Counted from the stretch's first letter, positions 16,907-25,350 are shown. The stretch: 64,000 nucleotides of DNA from Pseudomonas sp. Au-Pse12 (GCF_021341665.1 NZ_JAJTTH010000004.1:186001-250000); one strand, 5' to 3'. The notes: generated by a model from the sequence alone, not told the origin. Numbers and translations are program-made.

Positions 16907-17961
16907 ATAAGGTTCCACGTGGAACAAACGAGTTGCGCAGCCCGTGGATCCAGGCCGGACGCCTGGCCTTTATCGCGTTGTACGGGGTGACGGTGCTGGC
17001 GGCGCTGGCCTGGGCGTTTTCCAATGTGCGGCAGATCGACCCGCAAAACCGGGCCATGGTCTTGCACTTTGGCCAATTGCAACGGGTGCAGGACGCCGGC
17101 TTGCTGCTGGCCTGGCCTCGGCCTTTTGAACAGGTGGTGCTGTTGCCCGCTGCCGACCGGGTGCTGGAGCGGCGAGTGGAAGGGCTGCTGCGTTCCGAAG
17201 TTGCCCTGGAAGGGGACAGGGTCGCCACCCTCGCCACGCCCTTGAATGACACCCTGGCCGGCTCCGGTTACCTGCTCACGGGGGATGCGGGTGTGGTGCA
17301 GTTGGATGTGCGGGTGTTCTACAAGGTCAGCGAGCCCTACGCCTATGTCCTCCAGAGCGAGCATGTGCTGCCGGCGCTGGACCGGTTGGTGACCCGCAGC
17401 GCCGTGGCCCTGACCGCGGCTCGCGACCTGGACACCATCCTGGTGGCGCGTCCGGAATTGATCGGCAGCGACCATCAGGCCGCCGAGCGCCGTGAACGGC
17501 TGCGCGGCGATTTGCTGCAAAGCATCAATCAGCGCCTGGCGGAACTGACCGCCAGCGGCCAGGGCCTGGGGGTCGAAGTCACGCGGGTGGATGTGCAGTC
17601 GAGCCTGCCCGGTCCGGCGGTCAGTGCTTTCAACGCGGTGCTCACCGCCAGCCAGCAAGCCGACAAGGCCGTGGCCAATGCCCGCACCGACGCGGAAAAA
17701 CTGACCCAGAGCGCCAACCAGCAGGCCGACCGCAGCCTGCAAGTGGCCCATGCCCAGGCCAGTGAACGCCTGGCGCTGGCCCAGGCCCAGACGGCCACGG
17801 TGCTGAGCCTGGCCCAGGCCCAGCGCAACGGCACCGACCCGGAGATGCTGTTGCGCATCTATCGCGAGCGTTTGCCAAAGATCCTCGGCCAGGCTGGCTC
17901 GGTGACCACGGTCAACCCTAAAGACGATTCACGCCTGATCATTCAGGGAGCCGAACAATGA
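16903..17961 (+). CDS. SPFH/Band 7 protein, third of the cluster (HflK-like)
   Basis: A 352-residue single-pass membrane protein. The transmembrane helix is at about residues 22-44, the Band 7 domain follows with N-R-A-M-V-L-H-F-G-Q-L near 55, and the C-terminal third is a coiled-coil-rich Q/A segment. Its start overlaps the end of the previous gene as ATGA. Codons 3-8 lie inside a parS sequence (16911-16926). Its own stop overlaps the ATPase start, so all four genes are one translationally coupled unit. In family terms it likely assembles with its two SPFH neighbours. Confidence 0.9.
   Translation: MNKVPRGTNELRSPWIQAGRLAFIALYGVTVLAALAWAFSNVRQIDPQNRAMVLHFGQLQRVQDAGLLLAWPRPFEQVVLLPAADRVLERRVEGLLRSEVALEGDRVATLATPLNDTLAGSGYLLTGDAGVVQLDVRVFYKVSEPYAYVLQSEHVLPALDRLVTRSAVALTAARDLDTILVARPELIGSDHQAAERRERLRGDLLQSINQRLAELTASGQGLGVEVTRVDVQSSLPGPAVSAFNAVLTASQQADKAVANARTDAEKLTQSANQQADRSLQVAHAQASERLALAQAQTATVLSLAQAQRNGTDPEMLLRIYRERLPKILGQAGSVTTVNPKDDSRLIIQGAEQ
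16911..16926 (-). promoter_or_regulatory. Candidate parS (ParB binding site)
   Basis: The minus strand reads TGTTCCACGTGGAACC, which matches the Pseudomonas chromosomal parS as I remember it in all 16 positions. It contains a perfect 14-bp palindrome, GTTCCACGTGGAAC. The site lies in the first codons of the third SPFH gene (K-V-P-R-G-T). A second one lies in folE2 at 32499. Confidence 0.88.
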
Positions 17962-19862
17962 CTGCGACTACCCACGGGGCGGCCCCCGCCAGCATGCTGA
18001 GCTCGGCCGAACAACGCAGCGCCGCGCGCCAGCTGACCCTGGCCATGCTCGCCTTGGGGCTCTTGGCCCTGGGCCTGATCTGGCGCTGGCTGGCCCCGGA
18101 ACAGGTCGGCGTCAGCCAGTTGCTGCTGGGTGTCGCTTCGCTGCTGGTGGCGGTGCCGGTGATGCGCTCGGCCTGGTTCAGCCTGCGCTACCCCAGCCTG
18201 CACGGCATTACCGACCAACTGATCGCCCTGGCCATGCTCGGTGCCTGGGCCACGGGCGACCTGCTGACCGCTGCGTTGCTGCCGATCATCATGATCTTTG
18301 GCCATGTGCTGGAAGAGCGCAGCGTGATCGGCTCCCAGGAAGCCATCGATGCCCTGGGCCGCCTGACGCGCAGCCTGGCGCGGCGGGTCGAGGCCGATGG
18401 CAGCGTGCGGGAGGTGGATAACGCCAGCCTCAAGGCTGGTGACCTGGTGGAGGTGCGCGCCGGCGACCGGGTGCCCGCCGACGGCGTGGTGATGTCCGGC
18501 CAGGCGAGCCTGGATACCGCGCCGATCACCGGTGAGTCGGTGCCATTGGAGGCCGCGCCCGGCATGCAGGTCTTCGGCGGCGCGATCAACCTCGATGGGC
18601 TGCTGCGCTTGCAGGTCACCCGTACCGGCGAAGAGTCGACCCTGGGCAAGGTGATTGCCCTGATGCAAGGCGCCGAGCGGGCCAAGCCGCCCATCACCCG
18701 TTTGCTGGAGCGTTACGCCGGCAGTTATCTGGTGCTGGTGCTGCTGTTGGCGGCGGTGACCTGGTTCATCACCAACGATGCCCAGGCCATGCTCGCGGTG
18801 CTGGTGGCGGCTTGTCCCTGTGCCCTGGTGCTGTCGGCGCCGGCCACCGCCATTGCCGGGATTGCCGTGGCGGCGCGCCACGGCATCCTGATCCGCAGCT
18901 CGGCGTTTCTCGAAGAGCTGGCGGACCTGACCTCGCTGGTGGTGGACAAGACCGGCACCCTGACCTTTGGCACCTTGCGCCTGCAAGCCATCGACAGTCC
19001 TCAGGAAGACCAGCGCGGCATGCTCAACCTGGCCGCCAGCCTTGGTTCGGCCAGCAGCCACCCGGTCAGCCGGGCCCTGGCGGGGCTGGTGCCCCAGGAA
19101 GAGCAATGGCTGCTGAGCGAGATCCATGAACGCCAGGGCCTGGGTGTGGTGGCCCGGACCGGGGAGGGCGAGGCCGCCCTGGGGCGCCCGGAGCTGTTCA
19201 GCCAGCTGGGCATCAGCACCCACCCGGTGCCGGCGCATGACGGGCCGATTGCCGGGCTGGCGCTCAATGGCGAGTTTCTCGGCTGGCTGTTGCTGGCCGA
19301 CAGCGTCAAGCCCGAGGCGCGGCAAGCGCTGGGCGAGTTGCGCGAGCTGGGCCTGGGGCGTCAGTTGCTGCTCACCGGTGACCGCCAGAGCGTGGCCGAC
19401 AGCCTGGCGCTGGAGGTCGGGATTGCCGATGTCGAGGCCCAGGCCTTGCCGGAAGACAAGCTCCAGCGGGTGCTGGGGGAGATCGACAAGGGCTTCCGGC
19501 CAATGGTGGTCGGCGATGGCATCAACGACTCCCTGGCCCTCAAGGCCGGGGTGGTGGGGGTGGCCATGGGGGCCGGGGGCGCGGACATCGCCCTGGCCTC
19601 GGCGGATGTGGTGCTGATTGGCAGCGACCTGCGGCGCCTGGGCACCTGCGTGCGCCTGAGCCGTGAATGCCGGCGGACCCTGCAGGTCAACGTGATCATC
19701 GGCCTGGGCTGGACCCTGGCCATCGTCGCCTTTGCCGCGTTTGGCTGGCTGGGGGCGGCGGGGGCAATGATCGCCGCGGTGCTGCACAACCTGAGCACCT
19801 TGCTGGTGCTGGGCAACGCTGGTCGCCTGCTGCGTTTCCAGGAGCCGCTGCTCAAGCTGTAG
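17958..19862 (+). CDS. Heavy-metal P1B-type ATPase without N-terminal metal-binding domain
   Basis: A 634-residue cation pump of the inner membrane. It has the phosphorylation motif D-K-T-G-T-L-T (Asp330), T-G-E-S in the actuator domain, S-H-P of the nucleotide-binding domain, G-D-G-I-N-D near the hinge, and C-P-C in membrane helix 6 (Cys286 and Cys288), which places it in P1B. The last helix carries H-N-L-S-T (His610) and not the M-x2-S-S of copper pumps or the D-x-G of zinc/cadmium pumps, so the ion cannot be assigned. There is no CxxC domain at the N-terminus. It overlaps the third SPFH gene by ATGA and precedes a bufferin operon. Confidence 0.93.
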   Translation: MTATTHGAAPASMLSSAEQRSAARQLTLAMLALGLLALGLIWRWLAPEQVGVSQLLLGVASLLVAVPVMRSAWFSLRYPSLHGITDQLIALAMLGAWATGDLLTAALLPIIMIFGHVLEERSVIGSQEAIDALGRLTRSLARRVEADGSVREVDNASLKAGDLVEVRAGDRVPADGVVMSGQASLDTAPITGESVPLEAAPGMQVFGGAINLDGLLRLQVTRTGEESTLGKVIALMQGAERAKPPITRLLERYAGSYLVLVLLLAAVTWFITNDAQAMLAVLVAACPCALVLSAPATAIAGIAVAARHGILIRSSAFLEELADLTSLVVDKTGTLTFGTLRLQAIDSPQEDQRGMLNLAASLGSASSHPVSRALAGLVPQEEQWLLSEIHERQGLGVVARTGEGEAALGRPELFSQLGISTHPVPAHDGPIAGLALNGEFLGWLLLADSVKPEARQALGELRELGLGRQLLLTGDRQSVADSLALEVGIADVEAQALPEDKLQRVLGEIDKGFRPMVVGDGINDSLALKAGVVGVAMGAGGADIALASADVVLIGSDLRRLGTCVRLSRECRRTLQVNVIIGLGWTLAIVAFAAFGWLGAAGAMIAAVLHNLSTLLVLGNAGRLLRFQEPLLKL

Positions 19863-19882
19863 CAGCCGGCTTGCCGGCGAAA
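19863..19882. repeat. REP-like fragment after the P1B-ATPase gene
   Basis: The sequence right after the stop codon, GCAGCCGGCTTGCCGGCGAA, matches the core of the second Pseudomonas REP family seen at 61620. It lies between the ATPase and the bufferin operon and may separate their transcripts. Confidence 0.6.
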
Positions 19883-19912
19883 CGCCGCTGTGCAGTTTTT
19901 TTTCATCCCGGC

Positions 19913-19941
19913 TGTAACGCCGGGTGGCCTCCCCTCTCTAG
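19913..19941 (+). promoter_or_regulatory. Candidate ECF-type promoter for the bufferin operon
   Basis: TGTAAC (19913-19918) is followed after 17 bases by CTCTAG (19936-19941), about 60 bp before the DUF2282 start. Bufferin operons in other bacteria are often under ECF sigma factors that use a GTAAC-like -35 element. No sigma factor gene is present in the window, so this is tentative. Confidence 0.35.
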
Positions 19942-20001
19942 TGCCATGACGGGCTTGCACAAGCGGCCCGTCACCCCCCTGCGACTATTGAGGAATAAAA
20001 C

Positions 20002-20253
20002 ATGAACATGAAGAAAACCGCTGCCGGCGCTGCCCTGGCCTTCGCTGCCGCCACCCTGTTTGCCGGTGTTGCCACTCAAGCGTCGGCCGCCGATGCCCAG
20101 GTTCATTGTTACGGCGTCAATGGCTGCAAAGGTCAGAACGACTGCAAGACCAAGGACCACGCCTGCAAAGGCATGGGCGCTTGCAAGGGCCAGGGCTTCA
20201 AGGTCATGACCCAGTCGGCGTGCGAAAAAGCCGGCGGCAAAGTCGGCGAGTAA
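20002..20253 (+). CDS. bufA1: DUF2282 bufferin-type RiPP precursor peptide
   Basis: An 83-residue small protein with a signal peptide ending near A-T-Q-A-S-A (residue about 29), then a Cys-rich core with six cysteines: H-C-Y-G, G-C-K-G, D-C-K-T, A-C-K-G, A-C-K-G and A-C-E-K. This C-K-G pattern is the DUF2282 signature. Members are exported, copper-linked RiPP precursors now called bufferins, whose cysteines are modified by an MNIO enzyme. GAGGA lies seven bases before the ATG. It is followed by the MNIO (DUF692) gene and a DUF2063 gene, the minimal modification set. A DoxX gene, often present in such operons, is absent. Confidence 0.9.
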   Translation: MNMKKTAAGAALAFAAATLFAGVATQASAADAQVHCYGVNGCKGQNDCKTKDHACKGMGACKGQGFKVMTQSACEKAGGKVGE

Positions 20254-20318
20254 GCGGCGAATCCGTGCTGCCGCAGTGGGGCTGACGACCACTGCGGCCA
20301 CCTTGCGAGGAGTTCGCG

Positions 20319-21164
20319 ATGCCTGACCTTTCTTCCTGCCTGGGCTATGGCCTGGGTTTGCGCAGTGCCTACTATCAGCAGATTCTCGATCAAGCGCCGG
20401 ACGTCGACTGGTTCGAGGTGGTGTCCGAGAACTTCATGGTCGAGGGCGGCAAGGCCCTCTATTACCTGGACGCCATCGCCGAGCGTTACCCCATCGTGAT
20501 GCACGGGGTGTCACTGTCCATTGGCGGTCCCCATGCCCTGGACCTGGATTACCTCAAGCAACTCAAGCAGCTGGCCCGACGGGTGAGCCCGGCATGGATC
20601 TCCGATCACCTGTGCTGGAGCCGGGGCAACGCTCATCAACTGCACGATCTGCTGCCGTTGCCCTACACCGAGGAAAGCCTGCATTACGTCGCGGGCCGGG
20701 TGCGCCAGGTGCAGGAAATACTGGAGCGGCCGCTGGTGCTGGAGAATGTCTCCAGTTATGTGCGGACGGCGGCGGATGACTTCAGCGAGTGGGCATTTCT
20801 GGCGGCACTGAGCCAGCTCAGTGGCTGCGAGCTGCTGCTGGATGTGAACAACGTTTACGTCAGTTCACGCAATCACGGTTTCGACCCCTGGCACTTCATC
20901 CAGGCGCTGCCGGCCCGCCGCGTGCGGCAACTGCACCTGGCCGGGCACCAGGACTACGGTGACTACGTGATCGACACCCATGATCACCCGGTGTGCGATC
21001 CGGTCTGGGCGCTGTATCAACGCACGCTTGAACACCTGGGGCCGGTGGCGACCCTGCTTGAGCGTGACGATCATTTTCCGCCGCTGGACGAACTGCTGGG
21101 CGAATTGCACAAGGCCCGCGAGCTGGGACAACGAGCCCTGGCCGGGAGGCAGCAATGCGCCTGA
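20319..21164 (+). CDS. bufB: DUF692 multinuclear non-haem iron oxidative enzyme (MNIO, BufB-like)
   Basis: A 281-residue TIM-barrel enzyme of the MNIO family. It begins G-Y-G-L-G-L-R and contains the expected metal ligands in order: M-H-G-V-S-L, S-D-H-L-C, L-E-N-V-S-S-Y, L-D-V-N-N, L-H-L-A-G-H and the T-H-D-H-P segment. MNIO enzymes modify cysteines of partner peptides, for example to thiooxazoles or oxazolone/thioamides. Strong GAGGAG ribosome site. Next to DUF2282 and DUF2063, it should modify the peptide encoded 65 bp upstream. Confidence 0.93.
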   Translation: MPDLSSCLGYGLGLRSAYYQQILDQAPDVDWFEVVSENFMVEGGKALYYLDAIAERYPIVMHGVSLSIGGPHALDLDYLKQLKQLARRVSPAWISDHLCWSRGNAHQLHDLLPLPYTEESLHYVAGRVRQVQEILERPLVLENVSSYVRTAADDFSEWAFLAALSQLSGCELLLDVNNVYVSSRNHGFDPWHFIQALPARRVRQLHLAGHQDYGDYVIDTHDHPVCDPVWALYQRTLEHLGPVATLLERDDHFPPLDELLGELHKARELGQRALAGRQQCA

Positions 21165-21943
21165 ACGACTGGCAACGGGCGTTTGAAGCCTATCTGCTGG
21201 GCGAACAGCCCCAGGCTTGCGCCACCTTGGAAGACAGCCTGATCGGTGGCCCGACCCTGGATGTCGAGACCGGTCTGGCGATCTATCACCACGCTTATCA
21301 GGCTCGACTGCTGGAGGTCATGGGCGGTGATTTCCCGGTGATCGGGCACTGGCTGGGTGATGCGGAATTCGCTGCGCTGGCCGCTGCCTATATCCGCCAG
21401 TGCCCGTCGCGGCACTTCAGCCTGCGCTGGCTCGGGCAGGGGTTCGCCGGGTTTATCCAGGGCCATCTGGTGCCGGAGCAGGGCGTGCCCCTGGCGGAAC
21501 TGGCGCGCCTGGAATGGGCCTTCACCCTGGCCTTCGATGCGCCCGAGGCCGAGGTGCTGACCGTGGCGGCCATGGCCGGGCTGGACGCCGAGCAATGGCC
21601 GGTGCTGCAACTGTGCCTGGCGCCTTGCGTGCAGTGGCTCGATTGTCGCTACAACAGCGTGGCGCTGTGGCGCGCGGTGAAGGAGCAGGCGGATTTTCCC
21701 CAGAGTGCTTTACTCGATCAGGAGCAGGTGTGCCTGGTCTGGCGAGCGGACCGGGTCTGCCGCTACCGCAGCCTGTCGGCCGAGGAGGCCTGGGCCTTGA
21801 AAGGCATGACGCAGGAGCAGTGGAACTTTGCGGAACTCTGTGCCGAACTGGCCGTCACTTATGCCGAGGGGGCCCCGCTGCAGGCGGTTACCTGGCTGAA
21901 ACAGTGGGTCGAAGACGGCCTGGTGCTGCTCGGCACATCATAG
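21155..21943 (+). CDS. bufC: DUF2063 protein, MNIO partner (BufC-like)
   Basis: A 262-residue protein. The N-terminal part (W-Q-R-A-F-E-A-Y-L; Y-H-H-A-Y-Q-A-R-L) is the DUF2063 domain, often annotated as putative DNA-binding, but in RiPP systems it acts as the recognition partner of the DUF692 enzyme. Its start overlaps the stop of bufB by 10 bp, so the two are made together. The C-terminal part probably provides the peptide-binding domain. No downstream DoxX gene follows; the next gene is an independent cfa-like methyltransferase. Confidence 0.9.
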   Translation: MRLNDWQRAFEAYLLGEQPQACATLEDSLIGGPTLDVETGLAIYHHAYQARLLEVMGGDFPVIGHWLGDAEFAALAAAYIRQCPSRHFSLRWLGQGFAGFIQGHLVPEQGVPLAELARLEWAFTLAFDAPEAEVLTVAAMAGLDAEQWPVLQLCLAPCVQWLDCRYNSVALWRAVKEQADFPQSALLDQEQVCLVWRADRVCRYRSLSAEEAWALKGMTQEQWNFAELCAELAVTYAEGAPLQAVTWLKQWVEDGLVLLGTS

Positions 21944-21995
21944 AAAACCGCTATCAAATCGATAGCCTGCTATTTTCCAAGATGGTCTACCCTCA

Positions 21996-22011
21996 TTTCA
22001 GACGTCTGAAA
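21996..22011. promoter_or_regulatory. Perfect 16-bp palindrome upstream of the cfa-like gene
   Basis: TTTCAGACGTCTGAAA is a perfect palindrome just before the ribosome site AAGGGGG and the ATG at 22027. A smaller inverted repeat, GCTATC-5-GATAGC, sits at 21950-21966. Both may be operators; the binding protein is unknown. Confidence 0.5.
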
Positions 22012-22026
22012 CAAGGGGGATTTTCC

Positions 22027-23214
22027 ATGCTCGCGCAACTTCCACCGGCCTTACAGAATCTGCAATTGCCCCTGCGCCTGCGGCTCTGGAACGGCCATGA
22101 ATTCAATCTTGGGCCGGAGCCCAATGTCACCATCGTGGTCAAGGACCCGCAGTTGGTGGCGCAGTTCACCCATCCCAGCCTGGATGCGCTGGGGGGCGCT
22201 TTCGTCGAGGGCAAGCTGGAGCTCGAAGGCTCCATCAGCGAAGTCATACGGGTCTGCGACGAGCTGAGCCAGGCGCTGCTCGACGAAGACGATGACAATC
22301 AGCCTGTGCGCTCGCAGCATGACAAGGCCACCGACGCCGCCGCCATTTCCTATCATTACGACCTTTCCAACGCCTTCTACCAGCTGTGGCTCGACAGCGA
22401 CATGGCCTATTCCTGTGCCTATTTCGAGACCGGCAGCGAATCCCTGGAACAGGCCCAGCAAGCCAAATTTCGTCACCTGTGCCGCAAGCTGCGCCTGCAA
22501 CCGGGGGATTACCTGCTGGATGTCGGCTGTGGCTGGGGCGGGCTGGCCCGCTACGCCGCCCGCGAGTTCGGCGCCAAGGTGTTCGGCATTACCTTGAGCA
22601 AGGAACAACTGGCCCTGGCCCGCGAGCGAGTGAAGGCCGAAGGCCTGGACGACCTGGTGGAGCTGCAACTGCTGGACTATCGCGACCTGCCTCAGGATGG
22701 CCGTTTCGACAAGGTGGTCAGCGTCGGCATGTTCGAGCACGTGGGCCACGCCAACTTGCCGGAGTACTGCCAGACCCTGTTCAACGCCGTGCGTGAGGGT
22801 GGCCTGGTGATGAACCACGGGATCACCGCCAAGCACACCGACGGTCGCCCGGTGGGGCGCGGCGCCGGGGACTTCATCGAGCGCTATGTGTTCCCCAATG
22901 GCGAGCTGCCGCACCTGTCGATGATCTCGGCGCAGATCAGCGAGGCGGGGCTGGAGATCGTCGATGTCGAGAGCCTGCGCATGCATTACGCGCGCACCCT
23001 GGATCACTGGAGCGAACGCCTGGAGGACAACCTGGAAGCCGCTGCCAGGCAGGTTCCCGAGCAGGCGCTACGGATCTGGCGGTTGTACCTGGCGGGCTGC
23101 GCCTACGCATTCGCCAAGGGCTGGATCAACCTGCACCAGATCCTCGCGGTCAAACCCCATGCCGACGGCAGCCATGAGTTGCCCTGGACCCGGGACGACC
23201 TCTACTACCCCTGA
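22027..23214 (+). CDS. Cyclopropane-fatty-acyl-phospholipid synthase family protein
   Basis: A 395-residue SAM-dependent enzyme of the Cfa family, which adds a methylene to the double bond of unsaturated phospholipid acyl chains. The N-terminal lipid-binding part is followed by the SAM site V-G-C-G-W-G-G-L-A near residue 165 and the family segment V-G-M-F-E-H-V-G near 235. E. coli Cfa is 382 residues, so length fits. ATG at 22027 follows AAGGGGG. I leave the symbol blank because Pseudomonas species carry more than one such gene and this copy may not be the main cfa. Confidence 0.9.
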   Translation: MLAQLPPALQNLQLPLRLRLWNGHEFNLGPEPNVTIVVKDPQLVAQFTHPSLDALGGAFVEGKLELEGSISEVIRVCDELSQALLDEDDDNQPVRSQHDKATDAAAISYHYDLSNAFYQLWLDSDMAYSCAYFETGSESLEQAQQAKFRHLCRKLRLQPGDYLLDVGCGWGGLARYAAREFGAKVFGITLSKEQLALARERVKAEGLDDLVELQLLDYRDLPQDGRFDKVVSVGMFEHVGHANLPEYCQTLFNAVREGGLVMNHGITAKHTDGRPVGRGAGDFIERYVFPNGELPHLSMISAQISEAGLEIVDVESLRMHYARTLDHWSERLEDNLEAAARQVPEQALRIWRLYLAGCAYAFAKGWINLHQILAVKPHADGSHELPWTRDDLYYP

Positions 23215-23215
23215 C

Positions 23216-24655
23216 TTACAGGATCGGTGAAATCAGCCGCGCGACCCGCATGCCCAGTTGTTGCAGGCGGTGGGTCTGGCGGCTTTCTTCCTTGGCGATT
23301 TCCCGGGCCTTGGCGAAGTCGGCTTCCAGCATGCGCTCCACTTCGGTCGCGAAGTCGTCGTCCACGGTCAGCAGCATCACTTCGAAATTCAGGCGGAACG
23401 AACGGTTGTCCAGGTTGGCGCTGCCGATGGCGCTGATCTCGTTGTCGATCAGCACCACCTTCTGGTGCAGGAACCCCGGTTGATAGCGGAACACCCGCAC
23501 CCCGGCGCGCACCGCCTCGAAGGCGAACAGGCTGGAAGCGGCATAGACGATGCGGTGGTCCGGGCGCGACGGCAGCAGGATGCGCACGTCCACTTCCCGC
23601 AGCACCGCCAGGCGCAGGGCGGCGAATACCGCTTCATCGGGAATGAAGTACGGGCTGGTGATCCACACCCGTTCGGTGGCCGAGTGGATGGCTTCGACAA
23701 AGAACAGGGAACAGGTTTCGTGGGCATCGGCCGGGCCGCTGGCGAGCAACTGGCAGAGCACGCCGGCGTCCGGGTAGGTGTCCGGGAGGATCAGCGGCGG
23801 CAGCTCGCGGGCGGCCCAGAACCAGTCTTCGGCAAAGGATTCCTGCAGGCAGGCCACCACCGGGCCGCTGACTTGCACATGGGTATCGCGCCAGGGCGCC
23901 AGGGGCGCTTTCTTGCCCAGGTATTCGTCGCCGACGTTATGCCCGCCGACAAACCCCAGCATGCCGTCCACCACCACGATCTTGCGGTGATTGCGAAAGT
24001 TCACCTGGAAGCGGTTGAGCCAGCCGCTGCGGGTGGCGAAGGCGTGCACCTGGACCCCGGCGTCGCGCAGGGTCTGCACATAGCTGGCGGGCAGGGAATG
24101 GCTGCCGATGCGGTCGTAGAGCAAGTGGATCGATACGCCCTCGGCGGCCTTTTCCAGCAGCAGGCGTTGCAGGCGCCGGCCCAGTTCATCGTCGTGAATG
24201 ATGAAGAACTGGATCAGCACCGCTTTGTGCGAGCGGCGGATGGCGTTGAAGATCGCCTCGAAGGTGGCGTCGCCGTTGACCAGCAGGCGCACCTGATTGT
24301 TGGCCAGGCAGGGCATGCGCCCGAGCTTGGGCATGGCCCGCAGCGAGGCGTAGGCCTGCGAGGCGCGCGCGGTAAGGGCTTCCTCGACCCAGGGGCGCCA
24401 GTTCAGCTCATTGATCGCCTTGTGCATTTCCACGTTGGCCTGGCGCCGGGCCTTGATGTAGGCATCGAAGGTGCTGCGGCCGAACACCAGGTAAGGGATC
24501 AGGGTCAGGTAGGGTATGAACATCAGCGACAGGGCCCAGGCAATGGCGCCTTGGGCGGTCCTGACGGTGAGCACCGCGTGGATCGCGGCGATCAACCCGA
24601 GAAAATGCAGCAGCGCGATGAGGTAGCCGAAGATGTGCGGGCCAAAATAATCCAT
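23216..24655 (-). CDS. clsA: Cardiolipin synthase (phospholipase D family)
   Basis: A 479-residue inner-membrane enzyme that condenses two phosphatidylglycerols to cardiolipin. Two N-terminal membrane helices (about residues 10-30 and 40-60) precede two HKD active sites: H-R-K-I-V-V-V-D near residue 225 and H-Q-K-V-V-L-I-D near 405. Length is that of ClsA. I chose ATG at 24655 because it gives the expected M-D-Y-F-G-P-H-I-F start and follows AAGG; an upstream ATG would add nine residues. It is convergent with the cfa-like gene, ending 1 bp away. Confidence 0.92.
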   Translation of the reverse strand: MDYFGPHIFGYLIALLHFLGLIAAIHAVLTVRTAQGAIAWALSLMFIPYLTLIPYLVFGRSTFDAYIKARRQANVEMHKAINELNWRPWVEEALTARASQAYASLRAMPKLGRMPCLANNQVRLLVNGDATFEAIFNAIRRSHKAVLIQFFIIHDDELGRRLQRLLLEKAAEGVSIHLLYDRIGSHSLPASYVQTLRDAGVQVHAFATRSGWLNRFQVNFRNHRKIVVVDGMLGFVGGHNVGDEYLGKKAPLAPWRDTHVQVSGPVVACLQESFAEDWFWAARELPPLILPDTYPDAGVLCQLLASGPADAHETCSLFFVEAIHSATERVWITSPYFIPDEAVFAALRLAVLREVDVRILLPSRPDHRIVYAASSLFAFEAVRAGVRVFRYQPGFLHQKVVLIDNEISAIGSANLDNRSFRLNFEVMLLTVDDDFATEVERMLEADFAKAREIAKEESRQTHRLQQLGMRVARLISPIL

Positions 24656-24786
24656 GGGGCAGCCTTGCTCCTGAAGATTCAATGCCTAACAGACCATGTT
24701 CCACGGTGAATGTCGCTATTTTATTCTGTATGCAACACCGTGCCCTGGCTGAAGTCTAACGGCCACTATTGTCTAGGAGTCATTCG

Positions 24787-25311
24787 ATGAAACTTCGTTT
24801 ACTGGGTTGGGCCTTGGCGGCGGGGTTGGCGCTTCCGGTGGTGGCGCAGGCGCAGATGCTGCAACCGGGCTTGTGGGAGCTGACCAGCAGCAACATGAAG
24901 GTCGATGACCAGAACCTGCCGGACCTGTCGCTGATTCTCGGCCAGTTGCAGCAGCAGATGACCCCGCAACAGCGCGCGATGCTGGAGAAACAGGGGGTGA
25001 CCATGGGGGGCAAGGGCATTCGTGTGTGCCTGACGCCGGCCCAGGTAAAGTCGGACACCATCCCGCTGCAGGACCCGCAATCGGGTTGCCAGCAGCAGGT
25101 GACCGAGCGCAACGGCAATCAATGGAAATTCCGCTTCAGTTGCCCCAAGGCCCAGGGCAATGGGGTGGCCAAGTTCATCAGCGATCGTGAGTTCACCACC
25201 AATGTGATCGGCACCTTCAACGCCACCGGCCTGCAGCAGAAGGGCAGCATGGACACCCGCGCCGTGTGGCTGGGCCAGGATTGCGGCACGGTCAAACCGC
25301 GGGCTTCCTGA
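24787..25311 (+). CDS. DUF3617 domain-containing periplasmic protein
   Basis: A 174-residue secreted protein of unknown function. The signal peptide ends near V-V-A-Q-A (residue 20). The mature part starts L-Q-P-G-L-W-E-L-T, the typical opening of DUF3617, and has cysteines at C-L-T, G-C-Q-Q, S-C-P and D-C-G that could form disulfides. ATG at 24787 has AGGAG eight bases upstream. It is a single-gene unit ending in a hairpin region convergent with thrS2. Confidence 0.88.
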   Translation: MKLRLLGWALAAGLALPVVAQAQMLQPGLWELTSSNMKVDDQNLPDLSLILGQLQQQMTPQQRAMLEKQGVTMGGKGIRVCLTPAQVKSDTIPLQDPQSGCQQQVTERNGNQWKFRFSCPKAQGNGVAKFISDREFTTNVIGTFNATGLQQKGSMDTRAVWLGQDCGTVKPRAS

Positions 25312-25327
25312 GCGCTCGTCCCGCGCC

Positions 25328-25350
25328 ACGCTGCCCGCTCCGGGCAGCGT
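25328..25350. terminator. Hairpin between the DUF3617 gene and thrS2
   Basis: ACGCTGCCCG and CGGGCAGCGT form a perfect 10-bp stem with a 3-base CTC loop, placed between two convergent stop codons. There is no T-run on either side, so it is a terminator-like hairpin and not a standard intrinsic terminator. Confidence 0.5.

Noticed and set aside
24697-24712. TGTTCCACGGTGAATG, near-parS sequence upstream of clsA
   Set aside because: An extra base in the core breaks the palindrome and the right arm does not match.
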